Source of the DNA: JBBDYH01 sp040901795 | GTDB taxonomy: Bacteria; Planctomycetota; Planctomycetia; Pirellulales; JALHPA01 | Length of the DNA: 30,153 nucleotides | Reading direction: 5' to 3' | Assembly: GCA_040901795.1 (NCBI GenBank) | Contig: JBBDYH010000063.1 | Span: 1-30,153, forward strand | Program-made: the position numbers and the translations under genes | Shown here: piece after piece, positions 14,791 through 22,451 of the stretch | Position numbering within the stretch: the stretch's first letter is position 1 | Layout: every line of letters begins with the position of its first letter | The notes under the pieces: generated by a model | Databases searched by the model: none | Told to the model about the DNA's origin: nothing | What the model saw: the letters and a program-made list of their open reading frames with translations, nothing else

Positions 14791-16545
14791 ATGTCTCGCT
14801 CATCTACGCATGGCTGGTTGGCCCGCTGGTTGGGGGGATTGACGCTGGTATGTGGTGTTTCGGTGTCGTCTCGCATCGCGCACGCCCAACCGCAGCCAGG
14901 TCCGGATCCGCGCCTGGAGGCGCAGCTTGAGGCGGGCGAGTTTGCTCCGGCGTCACGCGCGGCAGCGGGGATGCCGCGAGGCAACGAGCGCGACGCGACT
15001 TTTGCGCGTCTGGCCGCCGCACAGGCCGAGGTCGGCGCGTCGACGGGCGCTTACCTGAGTGCTACGCAGGTGGATAACGATTCGCTTCGCGCCAGCGCCC
15101 TTGCGCAGACAAAGCGGGCGGCGGATTCAACGGCGGGGCGATTCGGCGGCACGCAGGCCGACTTCGATTCGCTCATTGACCTGATCAAATCCACGATTCA
15201 ACCGAACACCTGGGACGATGCCGGCGGGTTGGGTTCGGCCGACGGCTTTGAAGGGGGTGTGTATTGCGACGCTGATGGCACGTTGCGGCGCATATTGCAG
15301 GAGGACCGATCGGGCCGCCTGAGCGCGCTGAATCGACATTCGCGGTTGCGAGCCGGTTCGCGGTCGGGTGCTGTAACCGATACTACTCCGCTGCGCAAAG
15401 TGTCCCTCACGCGGTTGGAAAAGCATCTGGAGCGCTACCTTGCGGAAGGGAAGGGTCCTCCCGACGAAATGCGCAACCTGGCGGGCCTCTATCGAATCCG
15501 TTACGTGATCGTCTATCCGGACGAGCGCGATGTTGTGTTGGCCGGCCCCGCGGGCGATTGGCGGGAGGACGCCGAGGGACGCCGCCTGAACGTCGAATCT
15601 GGACGGCCCGTATTGCAGCTCGACGACCTGGTGGTGGTGCTCCGGTCGATGCTGGCAGCCGAGGGGGGCCGGTTCGGTTGCTCAATCACGCCGACCCAAG
15701 ACGGACTCGCCCGCACCAAGGGTTTTATTGAGGAGTCGAACAAGCGCCCGCTCAAGCCGGGCCAGCGGGGAGCGTGGCTCAACCAGCTCCGTGACAGCCT
15801 GGGACTGCAGGACATCGAGATTTACGGGATCGATCCACGGACGCGCGCCGCGCATGTGCTGCTGGAAGCTGACTACCGGATGAAGCTCGTTGGGCTGGGT
15901 TTGGAGGACGGCGTGACGGGCGTCAAGAGCTACCTCGATTCGATCGTGGTAAAACCGGGCGAGCCGGCCCCGCCGATGGACGTGCTTCGCTGGTGGTTCA
16001 CGTTGAACTACCAGGCGGTCGCAGCATCGTCTGAGCGGGACGTGTTTGAGATCCGCGGCCAAGGCGTGCAGGTGCTGAGCGAGAACGAGCTGTTGACGAT
16101 GACGGGCCAGCGGGTGCACACCGGCGCGGCGTCGCCGGCCAACCAGCAATTCACGGGCAGCTTCACCGAGCACTTTGAGCAGTTTGCGGCGAAGTACCCG
16201 GTGTACGCCGATTTGCGGAACATTTTCGACCTGGCACTCGTGGCGGCGCTATTCAAGGCGGAGCACTTGCCCGAGCGCGCGGATTGGCGGATGCCGGTGA
16301 TTGGCAATGCCGAACGGTATGCCGTGCGGCTTGGCCCAGCGCCCAAGCAGGTGCCGACGGTGATTGCTCACCGCGTGGTGAACCGCACGCAGATCCTGGT
16401 CGGCATCAGCGGCGGCGTAGCAGTGAACCCGGCGACGTACGTCGCCTCGGATAAGATCGAGGTAGATAGCTACGGCAAATTAGCCGCCGAGCGGACGCAG
16501 GCCGCGGCGAAGGAGTTGCCGCTCGAGGCCTGGTGGTGGGATTAG
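14791..16545 (+). CDS. Secreted DUF1598-like planctomycete protein
   Basis: 584 residues from ATG 14791, selected because GGAGGTGG lies a few bases upstream and translation then begins with a signal peptide (WLARWLGGLTLVCGVSVSSR, cleavage after AHA). The mature protein has a helical N-terminal region, then segments I associate with the planctomycete-specific DUF1598 family: LGLQDIEIYGIDPRTRAAHV, LEADYRMKLVGLGLEDG and, near the end, AHRVVNRTQILVGISGGVAV. No catalytic motif is visible. It is exported and its function is unknown. A tRNA gene follows 61 bases downstream. Confidence 0.85.
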   Translation: MSRSSTHGWLARWLGGLTLVCGVSVSSRIAHAQPQPGPDPRLEAQLEAGEFAPASRAAAGMPRGNERDATFARLAAAQAEVGASTGAYLSATQVDNDSLRASALAQTKRAADSTAGRFGGTQADFDSLIDLIKSTIQPNTWDDAGGLGSADGFEGGVYCDADGTLRRILQEDRSGRLSALNRHSRLRAGSRSGAVTDTTPLRKVSLTRLEKHLERYLAEGKGPPDEMRNLAGLYRIRYVIVYPDERDVVLAGPAGDWREDAEGRRLNVESGRPVLQLDDLVVVLRSMLAAEGGRFGCSITPTQDGLARTKGFIEESNKRPLKPGQRGAWLNQLRDSLGLQDIEIYGIDPRTRAAHVLLEADYRMKLVGLGLEDGVTGVKSYLDSIVVKPGEPAPPMDVLRWWFTLNYQAVAASSERDVFEIRGQGVQVLSENELLTMTGQRVHTGAASPANQQFTGSFTEHFEQFAAKYPVYADLRNIFDLALVAALFKAEHLPERADWRMPVIGNAERYAVRLGPAPKQVPTVIAHRVVNRTQILVGISGGVAVNPATYVASDKIEVDSYGKLAAERTQAAAKELPLEAWWWD

Positions 16546-16565
16546 AACCGCGGCGCAGGCGCGTC

Positions 16566-16594
16566 TTGCTGACCTTCGGAACGTGAACTAAAAT
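16566..16594 (+). promoter_or_regulatory. Sigma-70-like promoter of tRNA-Asn
   Basis: A -35 TTGCTG at 16566-16571 and a -10 TAAAAT at 16589-16594 are separated by exactly 17 bases. The predicted start of transcription, near 16601, is a few bases before the mature tRNA 5' end at 16607. Confidence 0.65.
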
Positions 16595-16606
16595 AGAGCG
16601 TTCCAT

Positions 16607-16679
16607 TCCCCGATAGCTCAGTTGGTAGAGCGCGCGGCTGTTAACCGCTAGGTCCAAGGTTCGAGTCCTTGTCGGGGAG
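16607..16679 (+). tRNA. tRNA-Asn (anticodon GTT)
   Basis: The cloverleaf can be drawn by hand: acceptor TCCCCGA/TCGGGGA, D stem GCTC/GAGC, anticodon loop CTGTTAA with GTT at 16640-16642, T stem CAAGG/CCTTG with loop TTCGAGT, discriminator G and no encoded CCA. One weak point is a C-T mismatch (16633/16649) at the top of the anticodon stem. The 3' half serves as the attachment site of the island that follows. Confidence 0.95.
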
Positions 16680-16681
16680 CT
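16665..16681 (+). repeat. attL-like copy of the 17-base direct repeat (tRNA 3' end)
   Basis: The sequence GTCCTTGTCGGGGAGCT covers the last 15 bases of tRNA-Asn and two bases beyond. An identical copy is at 22452-22468. Confidence 0.75.
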
Positions 16682-16726
16682 ACAGCGAATAGCAACGATT
16701 CGCAACCTTCCGCAAGCTCTTGAGAT

Positions 16727-16760
16727 TCGGGCACTTCCGGCGAAGTGCCCGATTCTTTTT
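16727..16760 (+). terminator. Rho-independent terminator-like hairpin after tRNA-Asn
   Basis: A perfect 9-base stem CGGGCACTT/AAGTGCCCG (16728-16736, 16743-16751) has a 6-base loop and is followed by ATTCTTTTT. It lies about 48 bases after the tRNA 3' end. It also falls in the integrase tail remnant, so it may have arrived with the island. Confidence 0.6.
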
Positions 16761-16888
16761 GCGGCCCACTCCGTGCATTTCGGCCGTTTGGTGCAGCGCT
16801 TTTTTTGCAGCGCGCTTCCCGCTGCGAAATGTTCGTCCGTGACTTGGAGATAGTGCTTTCTCGCCACGGCTTCATCGGCCGCAAGATC

Positions 16889-17194
16889 GGCCTTGCCTCG
16901 GTAAAAGACGGCTTGGACCTTTCGAAGCCAGCGGGTCGCCTGATGGCGAACGTGCTCGCCAGCGTGGCGCAACTCGAGACAGAGGTACGGGCGGAGCGCG
17001 TGCTTGCCGGTCAAGCTCGTGCGCGTGCGGAGGGGAAGCGATGTGGTGGGGGCATAAAGGGCAAGCGAATCAAAGTCAAGCCAGAGCAAGTAACGACGAT
17101 CAAGCGAATGGAATCGGAAGGGGCGAAAGTCGCAGCGATGGCTAGAGCAACCGGCTTGTCGAGACCAACGGTTTACAGAGTGCTCGCAAGTTGA
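16889..17194 (+). pseudogene. Serine recombinase (resolvase/invertase) C-terminal fragment
   Basis: About 100 residues read as the C-terminal half of a resolvase: SVKDGLDLSKPAGRLMANVL, the ASVAQLETEVRAER long helix, the RARAEGKR linker, and a helix-turn-helix ending in ARATGLSRPTVYRVLAS. The N-terminal catalytic domain with the active-site serine (normally YxRVSTxxQ) is absent. Upstream of about 16889 the plus-strand frame stays open, but it is only the antisense of the integrase remnant. The stop codon lies inside a 7-base inverted repeat TTGACCC/GGGTCAA (17191-17197, 17102+100 to 17208). It is non-functional as a recombinase, though a DNA-binding peptide could still be made. Confidence 0.8.
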
Positions 17195-17553
17195 CCCGGT
17201 GGGGTCAAATCTCAACAGGAAAGCGGCCATCGGCACGGCCCGCGTTTCGCGGCCCTGTCGAATCTTGTTTGCCTGTAATCAATAGACCTTGCCGCGTCAT
17301 GCCGGTCCCATGCGGCCCGGCGACGTTGTAAACGCCGCGAGCCAGACGCTGGCGTACGATCGGCACAAGGTCAATGAAATACTTCGCGTACTGGCCGCCA
17401 AGATTCCGTGGGGTACTTCGAGCCAGCCGTGCAGCGAGCGCTGCGCGTACTGGGCGACAACGAGAATGTCCAACGGTTGGTCGAGGGCCAAATGCAAAGA
17501 ACCCCACCGCCTTGCGACGGTGGGGTTCATAAGCTGAATCTATCGCGCTCGCG
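17195..17553. other. Island intergenic region, no intact gene
   Basis: No credible start or family is seen in 359 bases. A plus-strand frame at roughly 17410-17500 reads VGYFEPAVQRALRVLGDNEN and looks protein-like, possibly a fragment of a lost gene, but I do not recognise it. The peptidase terminator is at the right end. Confidence 0.4.
17499..17528 (-). terminator. Terminator of the subtilisin-like peptidase gene
   Basis: A perfect 11-base stem GAACCCCACCG/CGGTGGGGTTC has an 8-base loop, 25 bases past the peptidase stop. On the minus strand it is followed by TTTGCATTT. A close copy is at 21563-21595. Confidence 0.75.
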
Positions 17554-20091
17554 CTAGACCGATTGCCCATACAACGCACTTACGAGCGTCACATCATTGT
17601 CATCGACATTGCCGTCGTAATCCACGTCGCCGAAATACCATCGGTTCTCGCCGGGGGTTGGACTAGTAGCTCCAATAATCGTGATGTCGTTGTCACCCAC
17701 CGTACCATCCAGGTCCATATCGCCCGTCACGGTGTATCGAGCCAGCAACGATGATTGATCGACTTCCTGTCCCATAAACACCGGCAGCGGGCCAAGCGGC
17801 ATGGCGACGTTCAAACCGTAGCCAACCGATCGGGAATCCCCATTCACGGCATTCATGGCAGCAGCCGTGCTGCTGGTAATTCCCTTGCCAGTCCACGGCG
17901 AATTGCCAATTCCAACCCCTCCGCGACCTTGGACAATCCATCTACGAATTTTCGCTTCAAGGTCGTTTTGCTGCTGAGTCGTCCAGGTCGAGGGATAGTC
18001 GATCACCAGTCCGCAGTTAGTTAGATCGAGCGTCCCCACGGCATTCCCTGTTTCCGCACCGAGGATCAACGTACTGACGATCAGCACGCTCTTCGGCTGG
18101 CCGGTCGCATGTGTTACCTTGGCCAAGGCATCGTTGCCCACGTTGAGCACGTCGATGTTGCTCGTTACGTTGAACTGCACGGTCGATGGGTTGGTTGTCG
18201 TCTTATTTACGAACACGTCCCAATTAGCTACTCGCGGCTGCGCGCCATTCTTCGAGATTCCAGGGTCCGCATCGAACCGGCTTGTACCCTCGTTGTTGTT
18301 GAAGGTAACATCGGCGCTCCTGTCTGTGATGGTGTTGAAGACTAGCTCGCTTGTGCCGGTTTTCGTCAGCGTGACCGGAGCCGTTCTCCAATCGACAGTC
18401 AACGGCGAAGTGCCGCTTGGCTTCGTTCCCCGGATGAAGCCGTTATCGGTGACACGAAGCTTGAACTCCACGGAGTTTGCATCAGGCGATTCGGTTTCCC
18501 CGTGGTTCAAGAAGATTGGCAGGATGCCCGAGGCCTGCGAAGGATTTGTGCTAAACGTTGCGTTACTCTCAGCAACTTTCGCTGTGATCCAGTGCTCACC
18601 GTTGAGTTGCATCTGCGCTTGGTTTGGCAGAGCCTGAATGCTGTAGTTTGTCACCCCAGGGTCAAGCTGCTGACTCCCGAGTTCGTATGGACCGACCAAG
18701 ATGTGAACGTAGGACCCAGCGGGCGCTGTGCCTACAAACGTAGGCCGCTTGTTGGCTGTTTTGTTGTCGGTCTCGGAAAAACCCCAGTCGCTGTCAGTCT
18801 TTAGGTCAGGTATACCAGGCTTGTAGAGCTTATACGCCATCGCTTCGACGTTCAGTCTGGGCCATATTAACCCGGTGTTTGGCACGTTGTCTTCATCATC
18901 TGGTTCCGGGACTTGCCTGTCTACCGCCGGCGTGCCGGTCTCGGTCAATAATGCATCAACTGCATTGGGATGAAGATTACCGGCACCGCCGAACGTGCGA
19001 TGCATTTGCTGGGCGATTGCCACGGCAGCAGCAACGTGCGGCGCGGCGTAACTGGTCCCACGTGCATCCGGGAAATAGGTATTATCGGGGACTGCAACGT
19101 TTAAGAAACCACCTGGCGCGACGATATCCATTGCCGTTGAATGGCGTTGCGAGTAAGCCGCAAGTTTGTCCACATAGGTGACCTTATCAATAGCGCCATG
19201 CTCATAGCTTCCCCAAGGACCACCGCGGTCGGCATCGTAGGTCGCTCCAACACCGATGACGACTGGTATTACCGCCGGATATCCAACACCTTGCGTTTGA
19301 GTTTGGAGAGGCTTGTAGTTGTTACCCACTCCAACGACGGTCGTCACACCGAGGTTAGCGAGGTGGGTGATCTCATCCAACAATCCATACCCAGCTGGCT
19401 CCTGGCCAGGCAAGTAATTCCACGATGAATGATTTCCTCCATCGCTGATGGAGAGATTGATCGCCGCAACGCTATACGTCGCCCAATTATTATTCTCGAT
19501 GAGCCAACCTAACGCGGCTTCAACATACGACATCGACAGACTGGTACCATTGTGGTTAGATACCTTCAAGTTTACTAGGTCAACGCCCGTGGCGACGCTC
19601 GCAGCAATGCCCGCTATGGCGGTGCCGTGTCCTCGGACATCACTTGGATCATCAGGATCAGCAAGGGTGAAGTCTATGAAGAAATCTTTAGAGTATCTGA
19701 TTCGGCTGGAACCGTATGCGGGATGATCTAAATCGAGTCCGGTGTCGATAATGGCGATGGACCGTCCTGATCCATTGAATGCCGAAAAGCCCGGATTCGT
19801 TTGAATCTCGGTTGCCCCGATCACTTGGTTTGCCTCGGCTGATGTAAAATACATCGGTATCGGGCCGGAATTCTTGCGGACTAGCACCGCTGACTCCTGG
19901 GCCGCTTGCACTTGTTCAGGCGTAAACCAGGACGGCAGTTCCAACTCCTGGCCAAGTACAACGGCCGTCGCCAAAACGCGGCGTTCCTCAAGGCATTCAA
20001 AGGACCAGCGGCGGGCCGGTCTCATTGACCTCCGTCTTCGTTGCCGACCCTGCGAAAACGAATGTCCGAAGAATCGTGAAAACAATCCCAT
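17554..20091 (-). CDS. Subtilisin-like serine peptidase (S8) with dockerin-like C-terminal repeats
   Basis: 845-846 residues. AAGGAGG at 20096-20102 lies one base before one ATG (20094) and four before the next (20091); the second has the better spacing. The N-terminus is Arg-rich and carries FECLEERRVLA, the planctomycete exported-protein motif. The catalytic triad is complete: Asp117 (AIIDTGLDLDHP), His156 (RGHGTAIAG) and Ser348 (GTSYAAPHVAAA), with the likely oxyanion Asn in VVGVGNNY. A long beta-rich region follows, then two dockerin/EF-hand-like calcium loops, DMDLDGTVGDNDIT and DVDYDGNVDDNDVT, at the end. It is probably exported and surface-associated or part of a multiprotein assembly. 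It follows the PEP-CTERM gene by 58 bases on the same strand. Its G+C is lower than the flanks. Confidence 0.93.
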   Translation of the reverse strand: MGLFSRFFGHSFSQGRQRRRRSMRPARRWSFECLEERRVLATAVVLGQELELPSWFTPEQVQAAQESAVLVRKNSGPIPMYFTSAEANQVIGATEIQTNPGFSAFNGSGRSIAIIDTGLDLDHPAYGSSRIRYSKDFFIDFTLADPDDPSDVRGHGTAIAGIAASVATGVDLVNLKVSNHNGTSLSMSYVEAALGWLIENNNWATYSVAAINLSISDGGNHSSWNYLPGQEPAGYGLLDEITHLANLGVTTVVGVGNNYKPLQTQTQGVGYPAVIPVVIGVGATYDADRGGPWGSYEHGAIDKVTYVDKLAAYSQRHSTAMDIVAPGGFLNVAVPDNTYFPDARGTSYAAPHVAAAVAIAQQMHRTFGGAGNLHPNAVDALLTETGTPAVDRQVPEPDDEDNVPNTGLIWPRLNVEAMAYKLYKPGIPDLKTDSDWGFSETDNKTANKRPTFVGTAPAGSYVHILVGPYELGSQQLDPGVTNYSIQALPNQAQMQLNGEHWITAKVAESNATFSTNPSQASGILPIFLNHGETESPDANSVEFKLRVTDNGFIRGTKPSGTSPLTVDWRTAPVTLTKTGTSELVFNTITDRSADVTFNNNEGTSRFDADPGISKNGAQPRVANWDVFVNKTTTNPSTVQFNVTSNIDVLNVGNDALAKVTHATGQPKSVLIVSTLILGAETGNAVGTLDLTNCGLVIDYPSTWTTQQQNDLEAKIRRWIVQGRGGVGIGNSPWTGKGITSSTAAAMNAVNGDSRSVGYGLNVAMPLGPLPVFMGQEVDQSSLLARYTVTGDMDLDGTVGDNDITIIGATSPTPGENRWYFGDVDYDGNVDDNDVTLVSALYGQSV

Positions 20092-20149
20092 CATCCCTCC
20101 TTAAATCAAGAGTCCTTACTGGCCTAGAAACCGACTCACATCGAGTCGT

Positions 20150-21385
20150 TTAAGATGGCCTTACCAAGGCGCGACGCCGTAGTACGGCGATGGCAAAAAA
20201 GAGTACCGTCCCTGCTAACGCGAAAGAGCTTGGCTCGGGAATGGCCTCTAAGACGTACACCGCGCCAGTGCCGCCTGGTGCACCCACCACCATGTTGTTA
20301 CCGATCGTTGCCACGGAGAACCCAAACACTCCAACCGTGCTAGGGTCTGGGTTGGCAATGTCGAGCAGTAAGTTCCCCGTCACGCTGTCGAATAGATAAG
20401 CATGGCCGCCGCCTGCGTTCCCGAAGGCACCAACCAACAAATTGCCGTCATCCGTCAGGGCGATGGATCGACCGAACTCTGCGTTGACACGCGAGTGGGG
20501 ATTAAAGAGCGTGTGCCTGAGCGATCCGCTCAGGGCGTCAAAAACGTATACGGTTCCGTCACCTTCTACGCCGCTCGTAGAGTCCTCTTGCGCTCCCACG
20601 GCGATGATGTCTTGATTGGCCGTGACGCTGAAACCAAAAGAATCGAAAAACGTGGACTCAGGATTTGGATTCTCAAGTGTCAGCAGCACGTTACCGCTGC
20701 TCCGATCGAAGGCCCAAACACGGCCAGCGTCGTCGTTAGCCAAAATCGAACCAACAATGGCTCGGTTGCCAGAGATCGCCAACGAAGTTCCAGACCCGAA
20801 AAGGTCTCCTAGTTCAGGTGCAGGATTACGTATCGGCCGCTCCAATTGTCCAGTGGCTGCATTGAAAAGATACGCTTCACCAATTCCCTGCGCTATGAAA
20901 GGCACGCCACTGAATGCAGGGTCTGAGACAAGAAGCCTCCCTTCGCCGTAGGCCAATGCTGAACCGAAAGCAGGGTTCTGCGGAGTCGGTTGGGGGATCG
21001 TTTGCAGCAGTTCCCCGGTCACGGTCCCATATGCATACACTCGACCATTCACTCCCGTTGTGCCGACAAACGCGCGGCCGTCTCCGCCGGCAAGTGAAGC
21101 AGCGTAGCTGTCGTTATTCTGTGGCTGGGGATTATTAAAGGTGAAGGTTAACTTTCCTGTCTGACCATCGAACAAATACGCACGCCCCGCTGCGTCGTTT
21201 TGGAATGGGCGGACGAATAATTCGCTGACAATAATGTCGTCATCCACGGCGGCCACGACTGCGCCGAAGCCTTCGCCGGGTTGGGAGTCTGGCCGCGTTA
21301 CCTTGAACAGCATGTCGCCGGGCGCAGCAGCCACCGAACTGACGAGCGCGCACCAGACCATCGCAACGCGAAAACTTTTCAGCAT
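20150..21385 (-). CDS. PEP-CTERM exported beta-propeller protein (FG-GAP/hyalin-like repeats)
   Basis: 411 residues from ATG 21385; an in-frame TTG at 21394 is the alternative. There is a signal peptide (FRVAMVWCALVSSVAAA), then six or seven repeats of about 50 residues with the pattern G-x-[AV]-Y-[LV]-F-D-x-x-[ST]-G-x-L, then NP, FG-x-[SA]-[LV]-A and VGA, predicting a beta-propeller. The C-terminus is a PEP-CTERM sorting signal: IPEPSS, a hydrophobic stretch (FALAGTVLFFAIAVL), then RRR. In PEP-CTERM systems an exosortase removes this tail and attaches the protein to the envelope or exopolysaccharide. It probably shares a transcript with the S8 peptidase gene. Confidence 0.93.
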   Translation of the reverse strand: MLKSFRVAMVWCALVSSVAAAPGDMLFKVTRPDSQPGEGFGAVVAAVDDDIIVSELFVRPFQNDAAGRAYLFDGQTGKLTFTFNNPQPQNNDSYAASLAGGDGRAFVGTTGVNGRVYAYGTVTGELLQTIPQPTPQNPAFGSALAYGEGRLLVSDPAFSGVPFIAQGIGEAYLFNAATGQLERPIRNPAPELGDLFGSGTSLAISGNRAIVGSILANDDAGRVWAFDRSSGNVLLTLENPNPESTFFDSFGFSVTANQDIIAVGAQEDSTSGVEGDGTVYVFDALSGSLRHTLFNPHSRVNAEFGRSIALTDDGNLLVGAFGNAGGGHAYLFDSVTGNLLLDIANPDPSTVGVFGFSVATIGNNMVVGAPGGTGAVYVLEAIPEPSSFALAGTVLFFAIAVLRRRALVRPS

Positions 21386-21406
21386 GCCATGCAAGCCTTG
21401 AAGAAA

Positions 21407-21429
21407 AACGCCGGCTCACGGCCGGCGTT
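21407..21429. repeat. Hairpin AACGCCGGC/GCCGGCGTT in the leader of the PEP-CTERM gene
   Basis: A perfect 9-base stem with a 5-base loop. On the coding (minus) strand it is followed by TTTTTCTT, so it resembles an intrinsic terminator placed about 21 bases before the ATG at 21385. It may attenuate the gene or end a transcript from upstream. Confidence 0.7.
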
Positions 21430-21562
21430 CCTACGCCTGCTGACCAAGTGGGCCAGCCTCTCATCCCGATGGTTTTACTCTAGTCATGGTACCACTCAGG
21501 GACAAGATGCGGGTACACGCAATCCCGGAATTTTTCAGAAGTTGCGGTAATCCGCAAACGCA

Positions 21563-21595
21563 AAGAACCCACCGCCTCTCGACGGTGGGGTTCTT
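21563..21595 (-). terminator. Terminator-like hairpin, near-copy of the one at 17499-17528
   Basis: The arms AAGAACCC-ACCG and CGGTGGGGTTCTT pair with one bulged G, and the minus-strand sequence continues TTTGCG. The shared core (CAAAGAACCC, ACCGCC, CGGTGGGGTTC) shows that this and the 17.5 kb hairpin are one repeat family. It may terminate the small membrane-protein gene 240 bases upstream. Confidence 0.55.
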
Positions 21596-21836
21596 CGTTT
21601 GGCTGAGCGCTACGCGGCTCTCGAAGTCCGCAGCTATTCTCGCCTCGGGCACCACACTGACACGGCACTCGCAGTCCGCTGGTCGCGCAGGAGAACCGCG
21701 CAGAGGTAGGCCGGAGTGGATGCGCCCGAAACGGTGATGGTCAGATGGTTCGCCGAGTGTTGGAGTGGATTGGCGACAGGCTTCGTTAGCGCGTTTAGGA
21801 CAGCAGCCGAATCACCCAGTAATGAAACTTGAGGTA

Positions 21837-22142
21837 TTAAATCGATGAGGCTTCGATTGAGCCAACGAGCAACGCCACCGCGGCAATGCCACGATACGAC
21901 GTGCGCAGTCCCGCAATGGCGAGCGGTACGGCGAGCAGACTCACGACCAAGACGCCACCTACGAAAATCGCCTCAAACCAAAGATCAGTTGGCAGCGGTA
22001 GTCCGGCCCAGACCAATAACACCGCAACAGGGAAAACCAGAATCATCAAGAAAGCAAACGGGCGAGCATGCTCAATGCGACCTTTCGGCGGCGCTGGCAG
22101 AGCAGAGCACGGCGCAGCGTAGGGGTTTTCGGCGGCGTCCAT
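21837..22142 (-). CDS. Small membrane protein, three predicted transmembrane segments
   Basis: 101 residues from ATG 22142, giving MDAAENPYAAPCSALPAPP. The N-terminal (D/E)NPYxAP motif opens many planctomycete small membrane proteins, which decides the start; the frame is open for 49 more codons upstream but without that character. Hydrophobic segments follow at roughly 32-49 (FAFLMILVFPVAVLLVW), 57-78 (FEAIFVGGVLVVSLLAVPLA) and 85-97. No catalytic motif is visible. It lies inside the island, transcribed like the peptidase pair. No Shine-Dalgarno is evident. The function is unknown. Confidence 0.7.
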   Translation of the reverse strand: MDAAENPYAAPCSALPAPPKGRIEHARPFAFLMILVFPVAVLLVWAGLPLPTDLWFEAIFVGGVLVVSLLAVPLAIAGLRTSYRGIAAVALLVGSIEASSI

Positions 22143-22278
22143 GACGTAATTGTGATGGCAGGCGACGGCGATTGGAACGAGCAACAAGCAAGCCGGGACG
22201 GGGCCGAAAATTTCGGCTTTTTTTAACAATTTGTGTCCGGTTTTCGTCCCTTTTTGCGACTTACTAATATGGGGCGAT

Positions 22279-22446
22279 TCACTCGGCACAATCGAGCAAC
22301 GCCAGTATGCTCTTGCGTACGGGCAGGGGCAGACGGGTCCACGCCTGGGCCACGGCCGCTAGATCATCGAAACTGGGCGGATTTGCAGCGCTTTTTGCAG
22401 CGCTGCTTTCGGAATCCCCTGGATTTTCCGGCGTTTTGGTGATATG
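22279..22446 (-). pseudogene. Second integrase-like C-terminal remnant
   Basis: The minus strand reads KTPENPGDSESSAAKSAANP, then FDDLAAVAQAWTRLPLPVRK, and ends SILALLDCAE-stop at 22279. The last segment resembles the DLAxVVxAWPxLPxxIRxxILAMV tail I associate with planctomycete integrases. The GCGCTGCAAAAAGCGCTGC stretch parallels the one in the left remnant, but with five A residues instead of seven. There is no catalytic part and no start. The assignment is tentative. Confidence 0.4.
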
Positions 22447-22451
22447 TTCAC

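Larger units (their letters stand above)
16648..16876 (-). pseudogene. Tyrosine integrase C-terminal remnant reading into tRNA-Asn
   Basis: Read leftward from about 16876, the minus strand encodes EAVARKHYLQVTDEHFAAGS, which matches the catalytic-Tyr end of planctomycete phage-type integrases (KHYLQVTDEHF; the Tyr would be the nucleophile). After a run of seven A residues (16800-16806 on the plus strand as T) the frame shifts. The continuation, SAAPNGRNARSG and then AEGCESLL, ends GLEPWT-stop at 16648, inside the tRNA gene. Everything upstream of the KHYLQ segment, including the N-terminal and most catalytic residues, has been lost and replaced by resolvase-fragment DNA. It marks the left end of the island. 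The family assignment is from memory of the motif. Confidence 0.65.
21386..21836. other. Island intergenic region with two hairpins, no gene seen
   Basis: 451 bases separate the PEP-CTERM gene from the membrane-protein gene. They hold a hairpin at 21407-21429 and a terminator-like hairpin at 21563-21595. I see no credible coding frame elsewhere. Confidence 0.5.

Noticed and set aside
16633..16649. C-T mismatch in the anticodon stem as a sign that the tRNA is a pseudogene
   Set aside because: All other stems pair perfectly, the anticodon loop is normal and there is a good promoter; one mismatch at the stem top is tolerable.
16745..16888. N-terminal extension of the resolvase fragment from the ATG at 16745
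   Set aside because: This part is the complement of the integrase remnant; resolvase-like sequence starts only at about 16889.
16406..17236. 276-codon minus-strand frame reading TRTRTLDLAVNSRALYQLSY
   Set aside because: That string is the antisense translation of the tRNA gene, a familiar spurious protein. Only its KHYLQVTDEHF part reflects a real former gene, annotated as the integrase remnant.
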